From Haladaptatus pallidirubidus (GTDB lineage: Archaea; Halobacteriota; Halobacteria; Halobacteriales; Haladaptataceae): a DNA stretch of 64,000 bases. The notes beneath the pieces were generated by a model, which did no database searches, was not told the DNA's origin, and worked only from the letters and a program-made list of their open reading frames with translations. The stretch is from NCBI RefSeq assembly GCF_020700235.1, contig NZ_CP085301.1, forward strand, positions 248,001 to 312,000, in the 5' to 3' direction. A program made the position numbers and the translations under genes. Positions 1 to 7,906 of this stretch are shown in pieces (position 1 is the stretch's first letter; every line of letters starts with the position of its first letter).

Positions 1-596
1 ACGAGGAAATCGTCGTCGAAGGGTCGTTTCGCCTCGTAGCCGTGTTGGAAGCCGTACTCGCTGCTCGACCCGAGCGTCGCGTCGTAGCTCAGCCCGATTT
101 CGCGGTGATGGTCCCACGTCGATTCGGCGCGATTCAGGTGGTGCTGCCGACCGCCGCGAATCCGATGTCCCAACGCGGCTTCGAGCGCGGTTTTCTGCTC
201 GCGGAGCGCGTCGGGATTGTCGTAGGAATCGTACGAGCCGTGAAGCCCGATTTCCCAGCCACCGTCGTCCAACTCGTGAAGTACGTCCAGAATGTCGGTG
301 TCGAACAGGTCGTAGCGCCCCAGATGCTCTATCCAGTAGCGCGGCGTGAGCCACTCGTTCGGCGGCTTCTGGAAGATCGATTCCTCCTGAAGGAAGTAAA
401 ATGCCGAGCGAACGCCCAGCGACTCCTCCAGTTCCATGATTTCCTCGAACTGCCACCACGGGTTGACACCCGGCAACAGTCCCTTGAGATGGCGAAAATC
501 TCTCTTCGAAAATGCGTAGTAGGGGGCCTGTAACCCCTTGTACGGTCGGTCAACGTCGTGTGTTAAGCAAAGTTCGAACTCATATCCCGGTAGCAT
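1..596 (-). CDS. NodB-like polysaccharide deacetylase family protein (3' part outside window)
   Basis: An open frame runs from an ATG at 596 to the left edge, so only the N-terminal 198 residues are visible. GGAGGTG lies just upstream of the ATG and acts as a Shine-Dalgarno, which fixes the start; the gene overlaps the end of the upstream epimerase gene by 17 bases. Residues 11-16 (LTHDVD) match the metal-binding first NodB motif, HGSYDS at 119-124 matches the HSxxH-type second motif in a divergent form, and GGRQHHLN at 148-155 follows. By family this would be a carbohydrate deacetylase or a non-catalytic relative acting on glycans. It is the last visible gene of the UDP-sugar operon, so a role in modifying the same polysaccharide is inferred. 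Confidence 0.8.
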   Translation of the reverse strand, partial: MLPGYEFELCLTHDVDRPYKGLQAPYYAFSKRDFRHLKGLLPGVNPWWQFEEIMELEESLGVRSAFYFLQEESIFQKPPNEWLTPRYWIEHLGRYDLFDTDILDVLHELDDGGWEIGLHGSYDSYDNPDALREQKTALEAALGHRIRGGRQHHLNRAESTWDHHREIGLSYDATLGSSSEYGFQHGYEAKRPFDDDFL

Positions 597-1653
597 TGGC
601 AAGCACCTCCACGATCCGTTCAGCAGCGTTCCCGTCGCCGTACGGCGTGGGCTTCTCGTTCGGTTTCGTCGCATCGCGCATCGCACGCCGAATCGCGTCC
701 CCGTCGGCACCGACCAGCGTGTTCCACCCGCTTTCGACCGTCTCGACCCATTCCGTTTCCTCGCGGAGCGTGACGCACGGCGTGTCGAGGAAGAACGCCT
801 CCTTTTGCACGCCGCCGGAGTCCGTCGTCACGACCGACGCCGAATCCAACAGGGCGACGAACTGGCGATAGCCGACGGGGTCGGTGAGCGTCAACTCGCG
901 CTCGGCCCGTTCGTACAGATCGAACGCTTCGAGGAACCCCACGGTTCGCGGATGGGCGGGAAGGACGACCCGCCGCGGGTCGTCCGCTAGCGCGTCGATA
1001 ATGGCTTCCAGGCGCTCCGGGTCGTCGGTGTTCGTGTCGCGGTGAACCGTCGCGAGGACGAACTCCTCGCCTCTCACGCCGAAATCCGAAAGAACGCTTT
1101 CGTCGGCCCGTTCCCGAGCCCACAGCAAGGCGTCGTACCCCACGTCGCCCGTGAAGTGAACGCCGTTCGTGATCCCTTCGCGTTCGAGGTTGTCGAGGGC
1201 GTCCGGTGAGGGCGCGAGCAGGAGATCGCCACCGTGGTCGGTGAGGACGCGGTTCGTCTCCTCCGGAATGTCGCTTCCGCTCCGCATTCCGGCCTCGACG
1301 TGGGCGAGGAGCGGTTCCATCTTCGACGCCGCGATGGCCGCCGCGAGCGTCGAGTTAGTGTCGCCGTACACGAGCACCACGTCGGGGTTCTCGTCTTCGA
1401 TTCGCGCTTCGAGTCCGGCAAGCATTTCCGCGGTCTGTGTTCCGTGCGTTTTCGATCCCACGCCGAGGTTGTAGTCCGGGCGCGGAATCGACAGTTCCTC
1501 GAAGAACACCTCGGACATCTCCTCGTCGTAGTGTTGGCCGGTGTGAACGAGGACTTCCTCGTGCTCGTTTTGGTGGTCGTTCCGGAGTTCGCGAGAAACG
1601 ACGGCGGCCTTCACGAACTGCGGGCGCGCACCGACGACGGTTAGCAGTTTCAT
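580..1653 (-). CDS. wecB: UDP-N-acetylglucosamine 2-epimerase, non-hydrolysing (WecB/WbpI type)
   Basis: 357 residues, normal for the family. Conserved blocks are GARPQFVK (8-15), HTGQHYDEEM (37-46), GDTN (97-100), HVEAGMRS (118-125) and EETNR (131-135); the C-terminal UDP-binding block TDSGGVQKEA is intact. The family epimerises C2 of UDP-GlcNAc-type sugars in the cytoplasm. The start is the ATG at 1653, which overlaps the stop of the glycosyltransferase gene (ATGA); a longer open frame upstream is only read-through of the neighbour. Next to genes for 3-acetamido uronic acid synthesis, the likely substrate is UDP-GlcNAc(3NAc)A, as for Pseudomonas WbpI. Plain UDP-GlcNAc to UDP-ManNAc epimerisation is the alternative. 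Confidence 0.9.
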   Translation of the reverse strand: MKLLTVVGARPQFVKAAVVSRELRNDHQNEHEEVLVHTGQHYDEEMSEVFFEELSIPRPDYNLGVGSKTHGTQTAEMLAGLEARIEDENPDVVLVYGDTNSTLAAAIAASKMEPLLAHVEAGMRSGSDIPEETNRVLTDHGGDLLLAPSPDALDNLEREGITNGVHFTGDVGYDALLWARERADESVLSDFGVRGEEFVLATVHRDTNTDDPERLEAIIDALADDPRRVVLPAHPRTVGFLEAFDLYERAERELTLTDPVGYRQFVALLDSASVVTTDSGGVQKEAFFLDTPCVTLREETEWVETVESGWNTLVGADGDAIRRAMRDATKPNEKPTPYGDGNAAERIVEVLANATGI

Positions 1654-2681
1654 TCGTCGCGAACCTCCGCGTCGTCGTGCGCTTTCCACTCGTCCCGTAT
1701 CTCTCCGTGAACCTCCAACTCGTCGCGCACCCCCAGCCCTTCGTTCGCCTGCCTGTCGAACGTCATCGCGAGGACGAGACAGAGCCCGCCGAGGAGCGTC
1801 GCCGAAAGGCCGTCGCTCGTTTCGCGCCGGTTTCGGAGCAGGGTGAGCAGGCCCGCGCCCGTCCCCACCGCTCCGAGGCCGTACAAAAACGCGAGGGGGT
1901 GAAAATCCCTGACGAGGTACTTCGCCTTCAGTCGCCAGAGGAACCCCCACAACAGCAGCGCGGAGAGTTTCGGCACGAACGTCGAGTACCGAATCGTGCT
2001 TCGTTCGTCGCCGTACACCGCGGGCATGGTCACGTCGGCGACCCGCATGTCGTGGACGTTCAGCCGAACCAACAGGGCGTTGGCGAAGCCGTAATCGTCG
2101 TACACCGACTCGATATCCAGCTCGGAGAGCGCCCGAGCGGAAATCGCCGTGTAGCCGTTTTGCGGGTCGACCATCCCCCAGTAACCGCTGGCGGCCTTCG
2201 TGAGGAAGGTGAGAAGCCAGTTGCCGAAACTCCGCCACGCCGACATCCCTTCGCGGAATCCCGGCGTCGAAAGCCGATTTCCTTTCGCGTAGTCGGCCCG
2301 GCCGTCTACGACCGGTTGGATGACGCGGGCCAACATGTCGGGTTCCATCTGGCCGTCACCGGCCATCACTGCCGTCACGTCGATTCCTTCCTCCCGAGCG
2401 CGACAGTAGCCGGTTTTGATGGCCGCGCCGACGCCCCGATTCTCCGAGTGTCGAATCGGGACGACCAACTGGTCGAACGGTGCGCTCTCCGACCCGCCGT
2501 CCGTAATCGGAACGGTTCGCCCGGCGTGGGCGCGGATTTCGTCCCACGTTCCGTCGGTCGAGCAGTCGTCCACGGCGTACACCCTATCGACGAACTCGGG
2601 CACGGTGTCGATGACGCGCCCGACCAACCCTTCCTCGTTGTACGCCGGAACCACGACGGCGACGGTGTGTCCCTCGTACAT
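1650..2681 (-). CDS. Glycosyltransferase family 2, DPM1-like with C-terminal membrane helices
   Basis: 343 residues. The GT-A core has VPAYNEE (11-17), DDCSTDG (38-44) and a DGQM motif near residue 110 in place of the usual DxD. After about residue 255 there are two hydrophobic segments (around 260-280 and 300-320), then a charged tail. This arrangement resembles polyisoprenyl-phosphate sugar synthases of the dolichol-phosphate mannose synthase type, which load a sugar on a lipid carrier at the cytoplasmic membrane face. It overlaps both neighbours by four bases or abuts them, so it is translated with the UDP-sugar genes and probably uses their product or charges the carrier. The donor and acceptor cannot be read from sequence. 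Confidence 0.88.
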   Translation of the reverse strand: MYEGHTVAVVVPAYNEEGLVGRVIDTVPEFVDRVYAVDDCSTDGTWDEIRAHAGRTVPITDGGSESAPFDQLVVPIRHSENRGVGAAIKTGYCRAREEGIDVTAVMAGDGQMEPDMLARVIQPVVDGRADYAKGNRLSTPGFREGMSAWRSFGNWLLTFLTKAASGYWGMVDPQNGYTAISARALSELDIESVYDDYGFANALLVRLNVHDMRVADVTMPAVYGDERSTIRYSTFVPKLSALLLWGFLWRLKAKYLVRDFHPLAFLYGLGAVGTGAGLLTLLRNRRETSDGLSATLLGGLCLVLAMTFDRQANEGLGVRDELEVHGEIRDEWKAHDDAEVRDE

Positions 2682-4037
2682 TCAGTCACCTCCGATGGTG
2701 TAGACGCGGTGGTCGGTCCACGACAGGTCGAGGGCGTTCCGGCCGTCCACGACCACCATCGGGTCGAATCCGGCCCAGTCGATTCCCGCGAACTCGTCGT
2801 GGTCGGTGACGAGGACGACGGCGTCGAACTCGCGTTCGGCGAGGGATTCGAGCGCGACGAGCGTCGCGTCGAATCCCGAGGCGTCGTCCAACATGGGGTC
2901 AACCGCGAACACATCCGCACCGCGCTCGGTGAGGTCTGCACAGATGGGTCCGGCGGGAGTCGCCCGCGTCTCCTCGACGCCCGAACGATACGTCAGTCCG
3001 AGGACGAGCACCCGCGAGTCGGAAACCGATTTTCTCTCCTCGGCCAGCAGTTCCGCGGTCTTTTCGACCGTGAAGGCAGGCATGGAATCGTTCACCTCAC
3101 GAGCGGTTCGAAGGAGCGGAAAGTCCGCGTCGAACTGCTCGATGAGGAAGTACGGATAGTACGGGATACAGTGGCCTCCGACGCCAGGCCCCGGTTTATG
3201 GAGATGACAGAACGGTTGAGTGTTCGCCGTCTCTATCGTACCGTTGACGCTGATTCCGGCGTCGTCGGCGATGACGGCCAGTTCGTTGGCCAGCGCGATG
3301 TTCACGTCGCGGTAGACGCCTTCGAACACCTTCACCGCCTCCGCCGTCGTCGCGTTCGGCACCGAAATGACCTCGTTGTCGGTAAGTTCGCCGTACACGA
3401 GTTCCGCGACGCGGGTGCTTTCGTCGTCCACGCCGCCGACGACTTTCGGGTAGGCTCCGCGAATATCCTCCAAGGCCCGCCCGCTGGACGTTCGTTCCGG
3501 ACAGACTGCGACGCCGAACTCCTCGCGCGAAAGATCGCTTTCGCGCTCCAACAGTGGGAGCAGTTCGTCGCGGGTCGTTCCCGGCGGAACCGTGCACTCG
3601 ACCACGACGAGGTCGCCCGGTTCGAGACCCTCCGCGATGGATTCGGCCACCGACTGCAGGATGGCGAGGTCGGGTTCGTTAGAATCCGTAATCGGCGTCG
3701 GTACGATGACGACGTGAACCGCGGCTTCGTGCGCCGCTCTCGTCGGCGATTCGACCGCCAGGAGCGCCCCCGCTTCGACCGTCTCGGAGACGAGTTCGTC
3801 GAGTCCGGGTTCGCGTTTGACGTGGCAGTCGCCTCGGTTAATCGCCGCCACCACGTCTGGGTCGATGTCCGCGCCGACGACGTTGCCGCAGGTTTCCGCG
3901 TACACCGCCGCGAGCGGCAGACCCATCTTGCCGAGTCCGTACACCGCGACCGGAACGTTTCCCGACCGGAACGCTTCGCGTTGGTCGTCGGCAGGTGAGT
4001 CGCTGCCGTAGAGCGTCTGTGCTTCTCGCAGACTCAC
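2682..4037 (-). CDS. Nucleotide-sugar 6-dehydrogenase (UDP-HexNAc dehydrogenase, WbpA/WecC type)
   Basis: 451 residues of the UDP-glucose/GDP-mannose dehydrogenase family. GLGKMG at 34-39 is the NAD-binding turn, ADID follows as the ribose-binding acid, and the active-site segment GPGVGGHCIPYYP places the catalytic cysteine near residue 290. The C-terminal UDP-binding domain is complete. It starts with GTG at 4037, inside a GTGA overlap with the upstream oxidoreductase gene and behind a GGAGGTG. The reaction is two-step NAD-dependent oxidation of C6 of a UDP-N-acetylhexosamine to the uronic acid. Given the operon, UDP-GlcNAc to UDP-GlcNAcA (WbpA) is the best fit; UDP-ManNAc (WecC) would fit if the epimerase worked first. 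Confidence 0.9.
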   Translation of the reverse strand: MSLREAQTLYGSDSPADDQREAFRSGNVPVAVYGLGKMGLPLAAVYAETCGNVVGADIDPDVVAAINRGDCHVKREPGLDELVSETVEAGALLAVESPTRAAHEAAVHVVIVPTPITDSNEPDLAILQSVAESIAEGLEPGDLVVVECTVPPGTTRDELLPLLERESDLSREEFGVAVCPERTSSGRALEDIRGAYPKVVGGVDDESTRVAELVYGELTDNEVISVPNATTAEAVKVFEGVYRDVNIALANELAVIADDAGISVNGTIETANTQPFCHLHKPGPGVGGHCIPYYPYFLIEQFDADFPLLRTAREVNDSMPAFTVEKTAELLAEERKSVSDSRVLVLGLTYRSGVEETRATPAGPICADLTERGADVFAVDPMLDDASGFDATLVALESLAEREFDAVVLVTDHDEFAGIDWAGFDPMVVVDGRNALDLSWTDHRVYTIGGD

Positions 4038-5011
4038 CCGAGATGCACCTCCTGTTCGCGGAGTCCGGAGGCCAATCCGTCTATTTCTCGCGCGACTTCC
4101 AGGACGCGAAGGCCGTCCTCGCCGGTCACGACCGGCGTCGAACCCGTGGTCACACTACGGACGAACGACCGAAGCTCGTTTTTCAGCGGTTCGCCGTTTT
4201 CGACCGTCGGCCGTTCGACGATGCTCTCGTGGCGGTAGCGCAGGTCGCCGTTTTCTTCGATGTACTCCGGCATGGAGTGGCGATGAATCTCCACCGACTG
4301 GTTCGTGTAATCGACGTTCACCCGGCACTCCTTCGCCGTAATCGAAAGTTTTCGGATTTTTTCTTGGGTCACGCGACTCGCCGTCAATCCGGCGACGACG
4401 CCGCCCTCGAACTCGATGTTCGCGCTGGCGTAGCGATTGTCCTGCGTTCCAACCGCCGCCACCGAAGCGATATCGTCGTCCACGATGGAGAGCAAGACGT
4501 CCAGGTCGTGAATCATCAAGTCCATCACTGCGCTCACGTCCACGGCCCGGTCTTCCGGCGGCGGGCCGAGTCGCTGGGCGTCGATAGCGATGATGTCGAG
4601 TTCGGAGACGATTTCCGAGAGGGTTCGAATCGCCGGGTTGAACCGCTCGATGTGTCCGACCTGTATCGTGACGCCTGCGTCTTCTGCGCGCACGAGCAGG
4701 TCGCGGCCCTCGTCCGGTTCGGCCACGAACGGTTTTTCGACGAGGATGTGAACGCCCCCCTCGATACATCGTTTCGCCGTCTCGTAGTGGTAGGGCGTCG
4801 GAACCGCGATGGAAACGATGTCCGCCTCGCGGATCGCGTCCTCCATGGTCACCGCCTGCGACCCGTGGTCGCGGGCGGCCTCGGACGCTCGTTTTTTGTC
4901 CACGTCGTGGATGCCGACGAGGTTCACTTCCGGTAACTCGCTGTAGACGCGGGCGTGATGGCGACCCATGCTCCCGACGCCGATAACTGCCGCGTTGATT
5001 GATTCACTCAT
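4034..5011 (-). CDS. Gfo/Idh/MocA oxidoreductase, UDP-GlcNAcA 3-dehydrogenase type (WlbA/WbpB)
   Basis: 325 residues from the ATG at 5011; an upstream in-frame ATG at 5032 would only add seven residues inside the preceding gene. GVGSMG (11-16) binds the dinucleotide and EKP (92-94) carries the catalytic lysine typical of the family. The C-terminal domain (from about residue 125) starts with VGHIERFNPA, a sequence characteristic of the WlbA/WbpB branch. This branch oxidises C3 of UDP-GlcNAcA to the 3-keto sugar. It overlaps the aminotransferase gene by eight bases and the dehydrogenase gene by four, and the aminotransferase is the expected next enzyme. Assignment to C3 rather than another carbon rests on branch motifs and neighbours. 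Confidence 0.87.
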   Translation of the reverse strand: MSESINAAVIGVGSMGRHHARVYSELPEVNLVGIHDVDKKRASEAARDHGSQAVTMEDAIREADIVSIAVPTPYHYETAKRCIEGGVHILVEKPFVAEPDEGRDLLVRAEDAGVTIQVGHIERFNPAIRTLSEIVSELDIIAIDAQRLGPPPEDRAVDVSAVMDLMIHDLDVLLSIVDDDIASVAAVGTQDNRYASANIEFEGGVVAGLTASRVTQEKIRKLSITAKECRVNVDYTNQSVEIHRHSMPEYIEENGDLRYRHESIVERPTVENGEPLKNELRSFVRSVTTGSTPVVTGEDGLRVLEVAREIDGLASGLREQEVHLG

Positions 5012-6080
5012 AACTCGTGATAGCAGATGCAATCGTTCGCACGTCGTCGCTCGACAGCCCCGGATGAATTGGGAGCGAAAGCACTTCGTCCGCAGCTCGC
5101 TCCGAAATCGGGGCGTCGTGTTCGACGTGTCGGTACGCTGGCTGTTCGTGGATGGGCGTCGGATAGTAAACGCCGGTTCCGACCCCCATCGATTCGAGAT
5201 GTCGTTTCAGACCGTCGCGGTCATCCGTGCGCACGGTGTACTGATGGTAAACGTGCCGGTGCCCGTCCGGTTCGACCGGCGTCGTCACGGACGACCCTCG
5301 AAGTCGGTCGGAAAGATACGCCGCGTTCGCACGGCGGGTTTCGTTGTACTCCGGCAGCCGCGACAACTGCACGCGACCGATGGCTCCCGCCATGCTCGTC
5401 ATCCGGAAGTTGTGGCCGAGACGGACGTGGTCGTATCCACCCCCCGCGGTTCGACCGTGGTTGATGAAGCTCGCCGCGCGCTCGGCTACGTCCCGGCGAT
5501 CGGTCGTCACCATCCCTCCTTCCCCAGTCGTCATATTTTTCGTCGGGTAGAAGGAGAAACAGGCCGCGTCGCCGAACGACCCGACCGGTTGCCCGTCGAA
5601 CGCCGCGCCGTGCGCTTGGGCGGCGTCCTCGATGAGCGCGATGTCGTGCGTTTCGGCGATATCTTGGAGATGACCCATCTCCGCCGGCAAACCGTAGAGG
5701 TGAACCGGGAGGATGGCGTCCGCCTCGTGCTCCCGGACCGCTTCCTCCGCGGCGTAGGGGTCTAACGTGTACGTCGCCGGATCGATGTCGGCGAACACGG
5801 GTTCCGCCCCGGCCAGCCGAATCGCGTTCGCGCTGGCGATGAACGAGAACGGCGAGGTGACGATCGTATCTCCCTCACCGATATCCAAGGCGGCGAACGC
5901 GGCGTGGAGGGCGGTCGTCCCGTTGCTCGCTGCGACACCGAATTCCGTGCCGCAGAAATCGGCGAACTCCGATTCGAACTTCCGAACTTCGGGACCGTCC
6001 GCCAACTGCCCGTTTTCGAGACAGGCGACTGCCGACTCGATTTCCTCCGCTCTCAATTCAGGGTCGGCGATGGGAATCAA
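5004..6080 (-). CDS. DegT/DnrJ/EryC1/StrS aminotransferase (WbpE/WlbC type)
   Basis: 358 residues, PLP-dependent. SNGTTAL (52-58) is the phosphate-binding loop, EDAAQAHGA (151-159) holds the PLP-contacting Asp and Gln, and K181 in [13 protein letters not shown] is the Schiff-base lysine. The start codon is TTG at 6080, within a TTGA overlap with the acetyltransferase stop; AAAGGAGGAAA ten bases upstream supports this unusual start. Family members transfer an amino group from glutamate to keto sugars linked to nucleotides. With the neighbouring 3-dehydrogenase and N-acetyltransferase, amination at C3 of UDP-3-keto-GlcNAcA is inferred. Confidence 0.9.
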   Translation of the reverse strand: MIPIADPELRAEEIESAVACLENGQLADGPEVRKFESEFADFCGTEFGVAASNGTTALHAAFAALDIGEGDTIVTSPFSFIASANAIRLAGAEPVFADIDPATYTLDPYAAEEAVREHEADAILPVHLYGLPAEMGHLQDIAETHDIALIEDAAQAHGAAFDGQPVGSFGDAACFSFYPTKNMTTGEGGMVTTDRRDVAERAASFINHGRTAGGGYDHVRLGHNFRMTSMAGAIGRVQLSRLPEYNETRRANAAYLSDRLRGSSVTTPVEPDGHRHVYHQYTVRTDDRDGLKRHLESMGVGTGVYYPTPIHEQPAYRHVEHDAPISERAADEVLSLPIHPGLSSDDVRTIASAITSYE

Positions 6081-6655
6081 ATGTCGTTTCCTCCTTTCAG
6101 CGATTCGGGAAGCGGACGGTGTTCGGCGGGTGCGCCGACCGCCAGCGTTCCAGGAGGAACGTCGTCTATCACGACGGCACCCGCCGCGACGAACGAGCCT
6201 TCGCCGACCGTGACGCCGGGAAGGAGCGTGGCGTTCGCGCCGATTGAAACGTCGTCTTCGATCGTCGGCCCTTCGAGTTCGAACGAGCGCCGAATCGGGT
6301 ATCGGTCGTTGGTGAACGTCGCCGACGGCCCGACGAACACCCTATCCCCGATGGTGGTGTTCGTCGGAACGTAGACGTTCGTCTGCATGCTCACGCGGGA
6401 ACCGATTGTCGTCTGCCCGTCGATGACCGTGTTCGTTCCGACGATGACCTCGTCGCCGATACTCGTTTCCTCTCGAACGAGCGCGCCGTGCCCGGTCGTG
6501 AATCCGTCGCCAATCGTTACGTCGTCGTAGATGACGGTTCCCGACCGGATGGTCGCGTCGTCGCCGATAACCGGTTCAGCCGAATCCTCCGAGTAGGCGT
6601 AGCCAACGGTTGCATCCGGGCTGACGCTCCTGTCTCGACTTTGTGGTTCGGTCAC
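6077..6655 (-). CDS. Left-handed beta-helix N-acetyltransferase (WbpD/WlbB type)
   Basis: About 192 residues from a GTG at 6655; an in-frame GTG at 6679 would add eight residues. The protein is made of hexapeptide repeats (many [IV]-G-x4 turns such as [30 protein letters not shown]), the signature of trimeric LbH acyltransferases. The C-terminal part ([19 protein letters not shown]) is typical of sugar N-acetyltransferases using acetyl-CoA. It is the first gene of the reverse-strand operon and overlaps the aminotransferase gene by TTGA, matching an enzyme that acetylates the new 3-amino group. The chosen start overlaps the stop of a 21-codon upstream frame, which suggests translational coupling. 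Confidence 0.85.
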   Translation of the reverse strand: MTEPQSRDRSVSPDATVGYAYSEDSAEPVIGDDATIRSGTVIYDDVTIGDGFTTGHGALVREETSIGDEVIVGTNTVIDGQTTIGSRVSMQTNVYVPTNTTIGDRVFVGPSATFTNDRYPIRRSFELEGPTIEDDVSIGANATLLPGVTVGEGSFVAAGAVVIDDVPPGTLAVGAPAEHRPLPESLKGGNDI

Positions 6656-6717
6656 CGGTGGCCACCCCTGTCGGGACACGGGACGCAGGGCGTGTCAGTG
6701 GTTAGTAGTGAGTTCAT
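6652..6717 (-). CDS. Possible 21-residue leader peptide upstream of the acetyltransferase gene
   Basis: ATG at 6717 opens a 21-codon frame whose TGA overlaps the GTG start of the acetyltransferase gene (GTGA). The peptide begins [14 protein letters not shown] and contains a CxxC pair. No clear Shine-Dalgarno is seen. Overlap geometry matches the other couplings in this operon, but such a short frame can arise by chance. Confidence 0.3.
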   Translation of the reverse strand: MNSLLTTDTPCVPCPDRGGHR

Positions 6718-6793
6718 AGGTTGGGTCGTGGATAGCCCGTTTCGGCCGAGAGATCGGCGAACGGGCGTTATTCCCTTCATGCCTACCTGTCCT

Positions 6794-6802
6794 CTTTGTT
6801 AT
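6794..6802 (-). promoter_or_regulatory. ATAACAAAG element upstream of the UDP-sugar operon
   Basis: Reads GTATAACAAAG on the reverse strand, about 140 bases before the acetyltransferase start. The same nonamer stands before other glycan genes in this window (10677, 15385, 15505). A role as a promoter element or regulator site is inferred from recurrence only. Confidence 0.35.
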
Positions 6803-6943
6803 ACGCTACTTGGCGGTTGGTAGTCCGAGACTAGTCCCGACACCGTCGGTTGAATCGACGTATTCCGCGTTACGTGGCTGAAATGACGGGATATAGACCG
6901 ACTGACCATCTGTATGGCGATGCTACCCCCCAACAGCACCGTG

Positions 6944-6952
6944 GTAACAAAG
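6944..6952 (+). promoter_or_regulatory. GTAACAAAG variant of the recurrent element
   Basis: One mismatch to ATAACAAAG, 118 bases before the DUF7344 start at 7070. It is followed by AGTGTAG rather than a TATA box. Confidence 0.25.
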
Positions 6953-7038
6953 TGTAGCAGTGGCGATAGCAGGTGTATGCAGTGGTGGCATCTGTGACTG
7001 CAGGGTGGTCACGAACTGAAGGAGGTGTATTGTTTCCG

Positions 7039-7077
7039 ATGAGTGGTCGCCAAACTCTGTCCTCATACGATGGCTAG
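7039..7077 (+). CDS. Possible 12-residue leader peptide overlapping the DUF7344 gene
   Basis: GGAGGTG at 7021-7027 sits 11 bases before an ATG that opens a 12-codon frame (MSGRQTLSSYDG) ending in a TAG inside the first codons of the next gene (ATGGCTAG). Strong ribosome-binding sites are uncommon before haloarchaeal genes, so this one needs an explanation. It may instead serve a GTG at 7043 in the frame of the next gene. Confidence 0.3.
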   Translation: MSGRQTLSSYDG

Positions 7078-7621
7078 TACCGGACTCTCACAGGACCAAG
7101 TGTTCGAAGTTCTCAAGAGTCCGCGACGGCGGTACGCGCTCTACTACCTGCGACGGGAGGGGGGAACTGTCGAACTGTCTGGTCTGACCGAACAAGTCGC
7201 TGCGTGGGAAAACGACACGACGACCGCGGAACTCACGAGCGACCAACGAAAACGAGTGTACATCTCGCTCTATCAGACGCATCTCCCGAAGTTGGACGAT
7301 GCACGGATCATCGAGTACGACCGGGAGAACGGGAACGTAAGCCTCTCGCGTCGTGCGCGGGAACTCGACACCTACCTCGGGGACGTTTCACGCCCGGAAA
7401 TCCCGTGGGACAGATACTATCTGGCGCTTTCGGCGGGAAGCATCCTGCTCGTTCTCGGCGTCTGGTTCGAAATCTACCCGTTCGCTCTTCTCTCCGGAAT
7501 TGCGACCGCGATAATCATTCTCGTCGCCTACGCGCTCTCCGCCATCGGCCAGTATCTGTACTACCGGCGGCGAACCGTGAAGGGAACGCCGCCGGAGCTT
7601 CGCCGGGCGGAAGGGCAGTAA
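7070..7621 (+). CDS. DUF7344 winged-helix regulator with two membrane helices
   Basis: 183 residues from the ATG at 7070. Residues 1-105 match the haloarchaeal DUF7344 winged helix-turn-helix: it opens with VFEVLKSPRRRYALYYL, carries a QTHLPKLDDARIIEYD recognition-wing block, and ends with a short acidic stretch. Two strongly hydrophobic segments follow (about 118-137 and 140-160), then a basic tail, so the DNA-binding domain would sit at the membrane in the cytoplasm. It lies alone between the sugar operon and the beta-helix genes and could regulate either; this is inference. A GTG at 7043 would add nine residues and is the alternative start. Confidence 0.82.
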   Translation: MASTGLSQDQVFEVLKSPRRRYALYYLRREGGTVELSGLTEQVAAWENDTTTAELTSDQRKRVYISLYQTHLPKLDDARIIEYDRENGNVSLSRRARELDTYLGDVSRPEIPWDRYYLALSAGSILLVLGVWFEIYPFALLSGIATAIIILVAYALSAIGQYLYYRRRTVKGTPPELRRAEGQ

Positions 7622-7699
7622 CGCCTTCCACACCGGGAAATTCGAATATTCATCGCAAGCTGACGCCAGAAAAGTGTTTGCCGAAGAGTCGAGACGACC

Positions 7700-7906
7700 T
7701 TACACTCTATCTTCGACGTTACAAACCGACCTCGCGTCGGCGAGGATGAAGGCGTCGTCGCGGAGCATCTCCTCGTCTTTCGGCAGGAACATGAGCCTCC
7801 CGTCGTTTTTGCTGGCACGAATCACGTCCCACTCGTCGAGTTTGTAGCCGAGGTCGCCTTCGAGGTCGGGGTCGGCGGGAAGCTGTTTCCACCGGACGCT
7901 ACTCAT
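7700..7906 (-). CDS. Conserved small acidic protein of unknown function
   Basis: 68 residues from the ATG at 7906, overlapping the stop of the beta-helix gene by ATGA, so it is translated with it. The sequence (MSSVRWKQLPADPDLEGDLG then a YKLDEWDVI segment) has no signal peptide or membrane helix and is acidic. I do not recognise a named domain. Its coupling to a Tat-exported protein suggests a cytoplasmic accessory or simply read-through organisation. An in-frame upstream ATG at 7930 lies inside the neighbouring gene and is less likely. Confidence 0.6.
   Translation of the reverse strand: MSSVRWKQLPADPDLEGDLGYKLDEWDVIRASKNDGRLMFLPKDEEMLRDDAFILADARSVCNVEDRV

Larger units (their letters stand above)
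6718..7038. other. Intergenic region between the sugar operon and a divergent regulator gene
   Basis: About 320 bases without a convincing gene. It should hold the promoter of the reverse-strand sugar operon and that of the forward DUF7344 gene. Two copies of an (A/G)TAACAAAG element lie here in opposite orientations (6794-6802 reverse, 6944-6952 forward). No strong TATA box was recognised for either direction. Confidence 0.6.

Noticed and set aside
1437..3998. 853-codon open frame on the plus strand
   Set aside because: It lies antisense to three well-supported sugar-operon genes; its translation is Arg/His/Val-rich without family motifs, a usual shadow in GC-rich DNA.
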